Shown in pieces: positions 8,738 to 18,400 of a stretch of 64,000 nucleotides of DNA. A program made the translations under genes and the position numbers. This DNA comes from Planotetraspora silvatica (GTDB taxonomy: Bacteria; Actinomycetota; Actinomycetes; Streptosporangiales; Streptosporangiaceae): positions 47,400 through 111,399 of the forward strand of contig NZ_BOOQ01000047.1 of assembly GCF_016863315.1 (NCBI RefSeq), written 5' to 3'. The notes under the pieces were generated by a model that searched no databases, had not been told where the DNA came from, and was given only the letters and a program-made list of their open reading frames with translations. Position 1 is the first letter of the stretch, and each line of letters begins with the position of its first letter.

Positions 8738-10795
8738 ATGAGCACCCCTGGCCGGGCAGCCCAGCGACGTAAGACGTCGCACGTTCTGGCGATAGCGCCG
8801 TTCCGCAGGCTCTGGACGGCGATGGGGGTGTGCAGCCTCGGTGACTGGCTCAACATCATCGCGCTGACGGCCCTCGCGGGTAACCTCACCCAAGGTTCGG
8901 GCTTCCAGGCGCAGAGCCTGGCCATCGGTGGCGTCTTCGTCGCCAAGATGTTGCCCGCGATCCTGCTCGGGCCGATCGCCGGAACCGTGGCGGACCGCTT
9001 CGACCGGCGCCTGACGATGGTCGTGGCCGACATCGTCAGATTCGCCGTGGTGTTGTCGATTCCGCTGGTCGGCAGCTACCAGTGGGTCCTCATCGCCGCG
9101 TTCCTGGTGGAATGCGTGAACCTCTTCTGGGTGCCCGCGAAGGACGCGACCGTCCCCAACCTCGTGCCCAAGGAGAGGCTGGAGGAGGCCAACCAGTTCA
9201 ACCTCCTGGTCACCTACGGCACCGCTCCCGTCGCCGCGGCCCTGTTCGCCGTCGGGTCGGCGTTGACGAGCATGGTGACGGCCGCCTTCCCGGCGTCCGG
9301 CGTGAAGCCCACCGACCTGGCACTCGGCATCAACGCCGTCGCGTACCTGGTCTCGGCCGTCCTGATCTTCACCTTGCGCAGCATCCCCAAGGACCACACC
9401 CGCCAGGCCTCCACCCTCTCGGTGCTCGGGCAGATCGTGGACGGCTGGCGCTTCGTCGGCGGCAACCGGGTCGTCAAGGGCCTGATCATCGGAATGCTCG
9501 GCGCGTTCGCCGCCGGCGGCGCCGTCGTGGGCGTCGGGAAGGCCTATGTCAGCGCCCTCCACGGGGGAGACGCGGGATACGGCGCGGTCTTCTGCGCGGT
9601 GTTCCTCGGCATGGGGCTCGGGATGTTCTTCGGGCTGCGCCTGCTCGGCGGGCTCTCCCGGCGGCGCATGTTCGGGCTGTCCATCATCTTGGCCGGGCTG
9701 ACCCTCGCGGCCATCGCGGTGATCCACGATCTCGTGATCGTCGTCATGCTCACCGTGCTGCTCGGAGCCTGCGCCGGCATCGCCTGGATCATCGGCTACA
9801 CGATGATCGGGCTGGAGGTCGAGGACGCCCTGCGCGGCCGTACCTTCTCCTTCCTGCAGTCACTGGCCCGCGTGGTGCTGTTGCTGGTCGTGGCCGTGGC
9901 CTCCGGGCTGGCCGCCGTCTTCGGCAGTCATCTCCTCGCCGTCGGCGGGATCAGCTACCAGTTCGACGGCTCCAACGTGGTGCTCCTGCTGGCCGCCCTG
10001 CTCGCCGTGGTCGTCGGCCTGCTCGCGTTCCGGCACATGGACGACCGCCGCGGCATCCCCATCGGTGTCGACCTGATGGCGGCGCTGCGGGGCGAGAAGT
10101 TCGTCCCCGAGGCCGAGGAACAGCCCCGCGGGTTCTTCGTGGCGTTCGAGGGCGGGGAGGGATCGGGCAAGACCACCCAGTCGCGCCTGCTCGCCATCTG
10201 GCTGCGCGACCAGGGGTTCGACGTCGTCCAGACCCGGGAGCCCGGCTCGACCAAGGTCGGCATGCGCCTGCGGGCCATCCTGCTCGACGCCACTCACCAG
10301 GGCCTGTCCGCCAGGTCCGAGACCTTGCTGTACGCCGCCGACCGGGCCGAGCACGTCGAGAAGGTCATCCGGCCCGCCCTGAAGCGCGGGTCCACGGTCG
10401 TCACAGACCGGTACGTCGACTCGTCGCTGGCCTACCAGGGTGCGGGCCGGGCTCTCGAGCCTGAGGAAGTGGCCCAGATCAATTCATGGGCGACGGGCGG
10501 GCTGCTGCCCGACCTGACCGTCCTGATCGATGTGCCGCCGTCGGTCGGGCTGCGCCGGATGGCCTCCCCCGCGGACCGGATCGAGGCCGAGCCGCTGGAG
10601 TTCCACGAGCGGGTCAGGCGCGAGTTCCGGACGCTGGCCGCCGCGGCTCCGGAGCGGTATCTCGTGGTCGACGGCACACTGCAGCAGGCCGAGGTGTCCC
10701 GCCTCATCCAGGACCGGGTTCGAGAGGTCCTTCCCGACCCCGTCCCCTACGAGGCCGAAGCCGCCACCGGCACCATCCCCGCCATCCGCGACTAA
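8738..10795 (+). CDS. tmk: Fused MFS transporter-like domain and dTMP kinase
   Basis: A 685-aa two-part protein. Residues ~20-445 are a major-facilitator-like membrane domain with about a dozen hydrophobic segments and a loop-2 motif ADRFDRR. Residues ~465-685 are a complete thymidylate kinase: P-loop GGEGSGKTTQ near 471-478, the TREPGSTKVG loop, TDRYVDSSLAYQG and a C-terminal lid. The kinase converts dTMP to dTDP, essential for DNA synthesis, and lies just upstream of holB as is common. Whether the membrane half transports anything is unknown. No strong ribosome-binding site precedes the ATG, so translation may be leaderless. The frame is open across the join, so the fusion is real in this sequence. 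Confidence 0.93.
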   Translation: MSTPGRAAQRRKTSHVLAIAPFRRLWTAMGVCSLGDWLNIIALTALAGNLTQGSGFQAQSLAIGGVFVAKMLPAILLGPIAGTVADRFDRRLTMVVADIVRFAVVLSIPLVGSYQWVLIAAFLVECVNLFWVPAKDATVPNLVPKERLEEANQFNLLVTYGTAPVAAALFAVGSALTSMVTAAFPASGVKPTDLALGINAVAYLVSAVLIFTLRSIPKDHTRQASTLSVLGQIVDGWRFVGGNRVVKGLIIGMLGAFAAGGAVVGVGKAYVSALHGGDAGYGAVFCAVFLGMGLGMFFGLRLLGGLSRRRMFGLSIILAGLTLAAIAVIHDLVIVVMLTVLLGACAGIAWIIGYTMIGLEVEDALRGRTFSFLQSLARVVLLLVVAVASGLAAVFGSHLLAVGGISYQFDGSNVVLLLAALLAVVVGLLAFRHMDDRRGIPIGVDLMAALRGEKFVPEAEEQPRGFFVAFEGGEGSGKTTQSRLLAIWLRDQGFDVVQTREPGSTKVGMRLRAILLDATHQGLSARSETLLYAADRAEHVEKVIRPALKRGSTVVTDRYVDSSLAYQGAGRALEPEEVAQINSWATGGLLPDLTVLIDVPPSVGLRRMASPADRIEAEPLEFHERVRREFRTLAAAAPERYLVVDGTLQQAEVSRLIQDRVREVLPDPVPYEAEAATGTIPAIRD

Positions 10796-10826
10796 CCCTC
10801 CCCCGCGACACCCCTCCCGCTTTCGC

Positions 10827-11291
10827 CGTGATCATGCACAGGTTCATGGATGTGTCTTGTGACCTGCGCAAACGCCGGGCGTGATCATGCACAGGTTCGT
10901 GGATGGCCGCCTGACCAGCAACGATGCCCTGCGTGATCATACACACTTTCGGTGATCTGCCTGTTGACCTGGCCACACCCAAGTCGTGATCATGCACGGT
11001 TTCTTGAGTGTGCTGCTTGACGTGCGACTTCTTGCTTCGTGATCTGGCAATGAGCCGTAGCGTGTGGCGCATGATCGCGGAGGCCGTCCATGCAGGTGAG
11101 CCCACTGTTCGGCGAAGATGTGCATGATCACGAATTGTGTTCGTCCAGCTCGGAGGCGCTTTCCCCGAACCTGCGCATGATCACGTGCGGCGTTTCCGCA
11201 GGTCACAAGACACATCCACGAACCTGTGCATGATCACGCCGGGCGTGGGGGCAGGTCATGTGGCACATCAACGAGCCTGTGCATGATCACG
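10827..11291. repeat. 53-bp-phased array with inverted halves, tmk-holB gap
   Basis: The 19-base unit CGTGATCATGCACAGGTTC occurs at 10827, 10880, 10932 and 10985, with a decayed copy at 11038. Its reverse complement occurs at 11114, 11167, 11220 and 11273. Spacing is 52-53 bp throughout, about five helical turns. The sequence between units is also related across the two halves: the stretch from 10827 is largely the reverse complement of the stretch ending at 11238. So the locus is a long imperfect inverted repeat of ~465 bp built from tandem units. No gene fits. It could be a protein-binding array, a folded RNA or a mobile repeat family; the sequence does not decide. Confidence 0.85.
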
Positions 11292-11339
11292 CGGGGGAAG
11301 GGTGGGGGCTGGGCAAGATCAGGGGGGTAGGTTGATGGG

Positions 11340-12524
11340 GTGAGTGTCTTCGGCGATCTGGTGGGGCAGGAGCGGGCCGTCGCCGTGCTCCAGAAGGCCG
11401 CCGCAGCCGCGGCCGACGCCGTCGCCGGGGGACGTGGTACCGGCATGACCCATGCCTGGTTGTTTACCGGCCCTCCGGGATCCGGGCGTTCCAACGCCGC
11501 TCGGGCCTTCGCCGCCGCTCTTCTCTGCCCCGACCAGGGCTGTGGACACTGTGACGCCTGTCACCAGGTCGATGTCGGTTCCCATCCCGACGTGACCTGG
11601 GTCCGCCCTGAGGGGCTCTCCTACAGTGCGAAGCAGACGCGCGATCTCGTGCTCAAGGGAGCCGGGGCCCCGACGCTCGGCCGCTGGCGGATCGTGCTCT
11701 TCGAGGACGCCGACCGTGCGACGGAGGCCGCGGCCAACGCTCTGCTGAAGGCCATCGAGGAGCCGCCGCCGAGGACGGTCTGGCTGCTGTGCGCCCCGTC
11801 ACCCGACGACATGATCATCACGATCCGGTCCCGCTGCCGCGTCGTGACCCTGCGTACCCCATCGACCGAGGCCGTCGTCAACGTGCTGATGACCAGGGAC
11901 GACGTCCCGCCCGACACGGCGCTGTTCGCCGCACGCGCGGCGCAGGGGCACATCGGCCGGGCTCGGCGGCTGGCGCTCGACGAGGAGGTACGGCGGCGCA
12001 GGGAGGACGTCCTCTCGATTCCCAAGTCGTTGTCCGGAGTGGGTGACTGCATCACCGCCGCGGAGCGGTTGGTGAAGACGTCGACCGCGGACGCGGACGC
12101 GGCGACGACGGCTCTGAACGAGGTCGAGACGACCGAGTTGCGCCAGGTGTACGGCGAGGGCTCGTCCGGCAAGGGGCTCAACAAGGGCCTGGTCCGCGGA
12201 GGGGCCGGGGCGTTGAAAGAGCTCGAGACCATGCAGAAGTCACGGGCTACCAGGATCAAGCGCGACTCCCTGGATCTCGCCCTGCTCGACCTCGTGGCGT
12301 TCTATCGCGACGTGCTGGCCGTCCAGTTCGGTGCGCAGGTCGAACTGGCCAACGAGGACCGGCGGCACGAGGTGGAGACCCTGGCACGCAACTCGTCGCC
12401 CGTCGACACGCTTCGCCGTACGGACGCGATCATGTTGTGCCGCGAGCGACTGGCGGCCAATGTGAATCCGCAGATCGCCGTGGAGGCCATGGCCCTGGCG
12501 CTCCGCGATCCCAATCTTGTGTGA
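11340..12524 (+). CDS. holB: DNA polymerase III subunit delta'
   Basis: A 394-aa clamp-loader subunit that works with the delta and tau/gamma subunits to open the beta clamp during replication. From the N-terminus: a P-loop-like GPPGSGRSNAA, a four-cysteine zinc module (LLCPDQGCGHCDACH), the switch region FEDADRAT and an SRC motif (TIRSRCRVV) expected of AAA+ clamp loaders. The P-loop Lys is replaced by Arg, as is usual for delta', which does not hydrolyse ATP. A GTG start is used. Its place after tmk and before a PSP1 gene matches the usual bacterial tmk-holB-yaaT order. Confidence 0.93.
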   Translation: MSVFGDLVGQERAVAVLQKAAAAAADAVAGGRGTGMTHAWLFTGPPGSGRSNAARAFAAALLCPDQGCGHCDACHQVDVGSHPDVTWVRPEGLSYSAKQTRDLVLKGAGAPTLGRWRIVLFEDADRATEAAANALLKAIEEPPPRTVWLLCAPSPDDMIITIRSRCRVVTLRTPSTEAVVNVLMTRDDVPPDTALFAARAAQGHIGRARRLALDEEVRRRREDVLSIPKSLSGVGDCITAAERLVKTSTADADAATTALNEVETTELRQVYGEGSSGKGLNKGLVRGGAGALKELETMQKSRATRIKRDSLDLALLDLVAFYRDVLAVQFGAQVELANEDRRHEVETLARNSSPVDTLRRTDAIMLCRERLAANVNPQIAVEAMALALRDPNLV

Positions 12525-12724
12525 TCGCAGGGGTGATCGCTGCATTCGCGATATCCGGCCTGTCCGGAATCCCGGCTGATCGCATGGCCTGAGTTCGGGG
12601 GATACGGGAGCTTTCGGCATGATGATCCCGGCGGAAGTCGACCGGAGGCCCTGACCAGTTGTGGTGTGAGCCACGTATGGTGGGGGCACGGCGGAAGCCG
12701 TACGAGATCGAGGAGGGCCGGCTC

Positions 12725-13558
12725 TTGGGCATGATCATGGCCGTGAGCTTCACTCGTTACGGTCGGCTCTACTATCTCGACCCCGGTGGCCACAGCCCCA
12801 AGGTGGGAGACAAGGTTCTGGTGCCCACGGACACCGGTCCCGAGGTGGCCGAGTGCGTGTGGGCGCCGCAGTACGTGAGCGAGGACATCGACGGCCTTCC
12901 GGTCTGTCAGGGTGTCGCCGGAGACGAGCATCTGAGCCGCGACGAGGGCAACCGCCGCCGCAGGGCCGAGGCCCGGAGTGTGTCCAAGCGCCTGATCAAG
13001 CGGCACGAGTTGCCGATGAAGGTCGTCGGCGTCGACTATCTGGACGCCGACAACGTCTACACGGTCTACTTCTCCGCGCCGCACCGGGTCGACTTCCGGG
13101 CGCTCGTCCGGGATCTCGCCCGGAACCTGCGTGCGCGGGTGGAGTTACGCCAGATCGGCCCCCGAGACGAGGCCAGGCTTCAGGGCGGCATCGGCCCGTG
13201 CGGCCGCGATCTGTGCTGTGCGACGTTCCTGAAGGACTTCGAGCCCGTATCGGTCCGCATGGCCAAGGATCAGGATCTCCCGGTCAATCCGCTCAGGATC
13301 GCGGGGGCGTGCGGCCGTCTGATGTGTTGTCTGAAGTACGAGCACCCGCTCTACCAGGAATTCAGGGCATCTGCCCCACGTACCGGGCTCGCTGTGGACA
13401 CGCCGGAAGGCCCGGGAACCGTCGTCGGCCACAACGTTCCGTCAGACTCGGTGATCGTACGGCTGAACGACGGAGGTCGGCGCTGTGCCTGTTCCAAGGC
13501 CAGCGTCTGCGCCCCGCGCAAAGCGTATGACTCGGCCTACGGGACGGAAGAGGCGTGA
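12725..13558 (+). CDS. PSP1-domain protein (YaaT-like)
   Basis: About 277 aa. I favour the TTG at 12725 because GGAGGG sits 7 bases upstream; ATG at 12731 and 12737 are close alternatives. The PSP1 domain is visible in FTRYGRLYYLDPG, CGRDLCCATF and CGRLMCCLKYEH, with its conserved cysteines. In Bacillus, YaaT is part of a complex (with YlbF and YmcA) that affects RNA processing and the sporulation phosphorelay. A similar cytoplasmic role here is only inference. The stop overlaps the next gene's GTG start by four bases (GTGA), suggesting coupled translation. Confidence 0.88.
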   Translation: MGMIMAVSFTRYGRLYYLDPGGHSPKVGDKVLVPTDTGPEVAECVWAPQYVSEDIDGLPVCQGVAGDEHLSRDEGNRRRRAEARSVSKRLIKRHELPMKVVGVDYLDADNVYTVYFSAPHRVDFRALVRDLARNLRARVELRQIGPRDEARLQGGIGPCGRDLCCATFLKDFEPVSVRMAKDQDLPVNPLRIAGACGRLMCCLKYEHPLYQEFRASAPRTGLAVDTPEGPGTVVGHNVPSDSVIVRLNDGGRRCACSKASVCAPRKAYDSAYGTEEA

Positions 13559-15099
13559 CCAACCGAATCATGGCCGCTTGCACAGCGGCCCTGCTGACTG
13601 CTCCGCTCATGGGCGCGTGCTCGACGAGCGAAGAACCCGCGGCGAGGGCCGGGAACGACGCCAGGACGGCGCCGACCCCGGCACTGCAGCCGTTCTACAG
13701 CCAGACGCCCGACTGGGCGGACTGCGGCGAGGGCTTCGAGTGTGCGAAGGTCAAGGTTCCGCTCGACTACGCGAAGCCGTCCGGAGAACAGATCGAGATC
13801 AGCGCGATCCGCCTGCCCGCGACGGGTAAGCGCATGGGCTCCCTGCTCATCAACCCCGGCGGGCCGGGTGCGTCGGGGATCCAGTACACGCGGGCGGCCC
13901 CGTTCCTGTTCACCGACGACCTGCGTGCCCGGTTCGACATCGTCGGCTTCGACCCGCGCGGGGTGGGGGAGTCGGCTCCGGTCAGGTGCATGTCGAGCAA
14001 GGAACTGGACGCCTACGTGGGCCTGGACGGCAGTCCGGACACGCCGACGGAGATCGCCGCCCAGGAGAAGGGCTCGAAGGCCTTCGCAGCCGCCTGCGAG
14101 GCGAAATCGGGGAACCTGCTCCCGTACGTCGGTACGGCCAACGCGGCCAGGGACATGGATGTGCTGCGCGGAGTCGTCGGTGATTCTGGGCTGACATATC
14201 TCGGCAAGTCCTACGGCACGTACCTCGGCGCGCTGTATGCGGATCTGTTTCCGAAGAGGGTGCGAGCCCTCGTCCTGGACGGCGCCGTCGACCCGGCGGT
14301 CTCCTCCTTCTCGGCCAACAAGGTGCAGGCCGAGGGGTTCGAGGTGGCGCTCAAGGCCTTCACCGAGGACTGTTTGCGTGTCAGCGCATGCCCCTTCACC
14401 AGCCGTACGGTCGACGGCGCGATGGCGGAGGTCGCGGACCTGTTGCAGAAGGCCGACGCGCACCCCTTGCGGAACGATCTCGGGGACGGACGCGTGATCA
14501 ACGAGGCCTGGACGGTCCTCGGCATCGTCACCCCGCTGTACGACCACCAGCAGTGGCCGAGACTGCGGACGGCCCTCGGCCAGGCCTTCAAGGGGAACGG
14601 GACTGATCTCCTCCGCATGGCGGACGTCCTGGTGGACCGGCAGGCGGGCGGTGCCTACTCCAACCAGACCGAGTCGAACATGGCGATCAACTGCGTGGAC
14701 CATCCGTACCCGAAGGGCACGGCCACCTATGAGAAGGCAGCCGCCGACGCCGCCAAGGCGGCCCCGCATTTCGGGTCCTTCGTGATGTGGGGGTCGTTCC
14801 CCTGCTCGTTCTGGCCGGTGAAGGCCGCAGGTGACGACGCGGCGGACAGTGTCAAGCCGCTGAAGGCCGAGGGGGCCCCACCCATCCTCGTCGTGGGCAC
14901 GACGCGTGACCCCGCCACGCCGTACGAGTGGGCGAAGGGGCTGGCCTCGGAGCTGTCCTCGGGCGTCCTCCTGGGCTACGACGGCGATGGGCACACCGCC
15001 TACCGGACAGGCTCAGCCTGCGTCGACTCGGCGGTCGACGACTACCTCATCTCGCTGCGAGTGCCCAAGAAGGGCATGCTCTGCCCAGAGGCCGGATAG
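13555..15099 (+). CDS. Secreted alpha/beta-hydrolase, tripeptidyl aminopeptidase-like lipoprotein
   Basis: A 514-aa protein with a lipoprotein signal peptide ending in the lipobox LMGAC, so it is probably anchored outside the membrane. The alpha/beta-hydrolase fold carries the nucleophile elbow GKSYG (Ser near residue 219). The C-terminal TAP-like domain carries the acid in TTRDPATPYEWA and the His in GDGHTAYR. This matches the Streptomyces Tap/SlpD/SlpE family (MEROPS S33), which removes short N-terminal peptides from exported proteins. The start overlaps the PSP1 gene by four bases. The gene ends 87 bases before the tRNA. Confidence 0.9.
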   Translation: MTNRIMAACTAALLTAPLMGACSTSEEPAARAGNDARTAPTPALQPFYSQTPDWADCGEGFECAKVKVPLDYAKPSGEQIEISAIRLPATGKRMGSLLINPGGPGASGIQYTRAAPFLFTDDLRARFDIVGFDPRGVGESAPVRCMSSKELDAYVGLDGSPDTPTEIAAQEKGSKAFAAACEAKSGNLLPYVGTANAARDMDVLRGVVGDSGLTYLGKSYGTYLGALYADLFPKRVRALVLDGAVDPAVSSFSANKVQAEGFEVALKAFTEDCLRVSACPFTSRTVDGAMAEVADLLQKADAHPLRNDLGDGRVINEAWTVLGIVTPLYDHQQWPRLRTALGQAFKGNGTDLLRMADVLVDRQAGGAYSNQTESNMAINCVDHPYPKGTATYEKAAADAAKAAPHFGSFVMWGSFPCSFWPVKAAGDDAADSVKPLKAEGAPPILVVGTTRDPATPYEWAKGLASELSSGVLLGYDGDGHTAYRTGSACVDSAVDDYLISLRVPKKGMLCPEAG

Positions 15100-15186
15100 C
15101 TCGGAAACCTTCGGCCGGCGGGGGTGATCAGGATGCACGAGAACCCCCGCTGAACCTGTAGACTTTCTCCTGCCGTTCTACGGCGT

Positions 15187-15263
15187 GCCGCCTTAGCTCA
15201 GTCGGCCAGAGCACTTCACTCGTAATGAAGGGGTCAAGGGTTCGATTCCCTTAGGCGGCTCCA
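15187..15263 (+). tRNA. tRNA-Thr (anticodon CGT), CCA encoded
   Basis: The acceptor strands GCCGCCT and AGGCGGC pair perfectly. The D-stem is GCTC/GAGC, the anticodon stem CTTCA/TGAAG with loop CTCGTAA (anticodon CGT, reads ACG), and the T-stem AAGGG/CCCTT with loop TTCGATT. The discriminator is T and CCA follows. The anticodon region ACTCGTAATGAAGGG (15218-15232) recurs at 55402-55416, so the gene is the likely integration site of the element to its right. Confidence 0.98.
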
Positions 15264-15270
15264 GCTCAGA

Positions 15271-15297
15271 GGCCCTCCCGGATCATCCGGGAGGGCC
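15271..15297. terminator. Strong hairpin directly after tRNA-Thr
   Basis: A perfect 12-bp stem, GGCCCTCCCGGA with TCCGGGAGGGCC, around the loop TCA, starting eight bases after the CCA. It can end transcription of the tRNA. Confidence 0.85.
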
Positions 15298-15310
15298 TTC
15301 TGCGTGGGTA

Positions 15311-15340
15311 TACAGCAACTGGTACAGCAACGGTACAGAC
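15311..15340. promoter_or_regulatory. Direct repeats TACAGCAAC, candidate integrase arm sites (left end)
   Basis: TACAGCAAC occurs at 15311-15319 and 15323-15331 and a partial copy (TACAGAC) at 15334, 11-12 bases apart. They lie about 90-115 bases to the right of the tRNA-Thr anticodon. A related TACAACAAC lies in the second att-like site near 60149. Short spaced repeats beside a core are typical of tyrosine-integrase arm-binding sites. This is inference from position and pattern. Confidence 0.5.
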
Positions 15341-15402
15341 GCGTAGATCTGCTGTAGAGCGACAAGCCGACCTTCGATCAAGACGCTCTGGGTCGAAGTG
15401 CC

Positions 15403-18400
15403 TCAGGAGCGGACCAGCGTTGGGGATAGGCGGATCACAAGCATGCCTGCCGACAACACGACGGCAAGCCTCTCCCCGTCCCACTCAATAGCTAGCCCTT
15501 CGTGGTGGACCGGTATCACGCAAAGGCAGTCAAGCGTCGCAGGATCCCAAATGCGAACGGTCCGGTCGCTGCTGGTTGTCGCTAGGAAAGGCCGCCCGTC
15601 AAGGATCAAGGCGCATATGGCGTTCGCATCGCCTGCGTGGGCATTGAGGAGGCTCCTATGTTGACCGGTGGCAGGATCCCAGATACGCAGGGTTCGGTCG
15701 TTGCTAACGCTGGCGAGGAAGGCGCGATCACCAAGAGTGAAGGTGCAAACGTCGTTTACGTTCCCCGTGTGGCCAGTGAGAGCATTCTTGCGCCGACTGG
15801 TGGTTACATCCAAGATCCGGATGGTTCGATCGTGGCCGGTGGCGGCTAAAAGAATCTCACCGTTGAGGGCGAAAGCACACATTGCTCGCACCCTGTCATT
15901 GGCGAATCGGGCCAGCCGGCCGGTGCGGTTAGGGCGCGTGAACCGACGGTTGTTGTAGATGCGAGCAAAATGGTGATCGAGGAAGAGATCCCCGTGCGTG
16001 GGATCGTGGTAGATCCTCCAAGACGTCTCGCGTACGGTACGAGCCCACGGGAGATGGTCGGTCTCGTCAGATGGGTGACCAAACTCATGCTTGCTCACGG
16101 CAATAGGCCACGTGCGTACGGTTAGGTCGTTGGTGGCGATGGCCAGTAACAAATGACCTTCGATCATAGATGTGCAAATGGCGTTTATTTTGCCCGTATG
16201 GGAGGAGATAGTGGTCTGGCGCTGGCCCGTAGCCGCATCCCAGAGATCCACATCTCCATCCTTGCTGCCGGTAACTAGGAACGTTCGATCATAAAGGGAG
16301 AAGGCGTGTATGTCGGTGACGTTACTCGTACGGCCGGCAAGGGCGCGCTGCTCGTGGCCCGTCTCTGCGTCCAAAATGCGAATGGGCGAATAGTTGTTGG
16401 AAGTGGCAAAGAAGGCATGCCCCTCGGAATTGAATGCGCAAACCGTCCGCACGCTGTCAGCGCGACGTAGGACCTCATTGCTTTGAACCTGATTGGTGGT
16501 TGGGTCCCAGATACGGACAGTTCGATCGTCGCCTGTGGTGGCGAGGAGTGTGCGGCCCTCGATCGTGAGGGAGCATATTGCGTTGACTGGGGCGTTGTGC
16601 CCCGTGAGGGTTTGCTGGTTCTCGCCGGTAACTGGGTCCCAGATACGGACAGTTCGATCGTCGCCTGTGGTGGCGAGGAGCGTGCGGCCCTCGATCGTGA
16701 GGGAGCATATTGCGTTGACTGGGGCGTTGTGCCCCGTGAGGGTTTGCTGGTTCTCGCCGGTAGCTGGGTCCCAGATACGGATAGTGCGATCATTGCTCGT
16801 GCTCAGAAGGTAACGACCGTCGACTGTGAAGGCGCAGAAGGCTCCAACACGGCCACTACGACGTAGGAATAAAGTATTTACGCACTTGCCCGTCCCTACA
16901 TTCCAAACCCGTACGGTCCAGTCGTTGCTGACGGTGGCGAGGAAGGTGTGGCCGTCGACAGTATAGGCGCCTATGGATTTGACCCATCCTGTGTGGCCAA
17001 TGAGGCGGTTCACTTGTGCGCCGGTGGCCGGGTCCCAGATACGGACGGTTCTTTCGTCTCCCGCGGTGGCGAGGAGTGTGCGGCCTTCGATGGTGAGGGA
17101 GCATATTGCGTTGACGCGGCTAGCATGGCAAGGCAGGACGTTCTGGTTTTGCCCGGTGGTCGCGTCCCAGACGCGAATGGTTTTGTCGTCTCCGGCGGTG
17201 GCGAGGAGGATACGACCGTCGACGGTGAAAGTGCATATTGCGTTGACAGGGCTGGTGTGACCGTTGAGTGTGTGCTGATTTTGCCCGGTGGTCGGGTCCC
17301 AGACGCGAATGGTTTTGTCGTCTCCGGCGGTGGCGAGGAGGATACGACCGTCGACGATGAAGGTCGAAACTGCGGCGACTCGGCCGGTGTGGCCTTCCAT
17401 CACCATCCGCTCAACACGCGGCCCTGCCGATGCCCACTCTGCCCGATAGGGCATAACCTGCGTGGACCTTCGGAAACTTGTGCCAAGGTCCTCCAGCGCT
17501 TCGTTTACAGTGAACATCGCCCCGCGAACGGACGCGTTGGCAGCAACACCTTGCGGGGTCAACTGAAGTAGTCGTGCACGAGCCTGCCCTTGTGTGGATC
17601 TTGCAAGATCTGCTAAGGGTAGGATGCGTTGAAGGTCGGCATACAGCAGAAAATTGTCTTCTAAAAGCACAGAGTCAAAATCTTGTGCACGCGCCGCGTG
17701 TGCTGGCAATGAGCGCAGCAGGTAGGCTGGCGCATTCTTCCAATCGGTGCGTGCTCCTTCGGCTAGATAGCTGGCGGTGAGCCGATATTCATCATCGGCA
17801 CGCGGGATAATCTGCGCTCTAGTGTTCAGGAGTGAGTCATTGAGTGCCTGATGGAACAATCGAAATACCGCCGTGGGCCCATCGGAGCTGGACTCGACCA
17901 GAAAATTAGCCGCTGATGACCGTGCAAACCGAGCTAGTTCTGAGGCGGAGACGTTCTCCTCCCCAAGGGCAGCAAGAGTTACCTTCCACAGTTCGGCTGT
18001 TAGGCCAGGTGCTTCGGCGAACGCCAATGCGGTCAATGCGGACTCAGCGGTCACCCCGGCAACCGGGCTTAGGCGTGAGAGATACGACCGAAGCGCGCTG
18101 TCGACCGTTGGGGAGAACGAGATGTGATGAGGAGCAATCGCTGTTTGGTCGTGCAAACCGTGCGTACGGGCGATAAGTCCAGCAATTAGGAAGTTTCCCT
18201 GAGATAATGTGGCGATACGGTCGGCAACAGGATGAGCTGCATCTTCATCCTGATATGGGTTTCCGTACCGCTCATCCCCATTGAGTTGAAGCGTCGCTAA
18301 TGCATAGGCGCGAAGGTCCGCCAGGGCGAAAAACTCTTGATGGTCTAAGTCGATGATCTTTGCGCGACGCGTGAACTCTCTTAGTAGATCTCCTTTATCG

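Noticed and set aside
10827..11291. CRISPR array in the tmk-holB gap
   Set aside because: Regular spacing suggests it, but the units are degenerate, flip orientation in the middle, the intervals are themselves related, and no cas genes are near.
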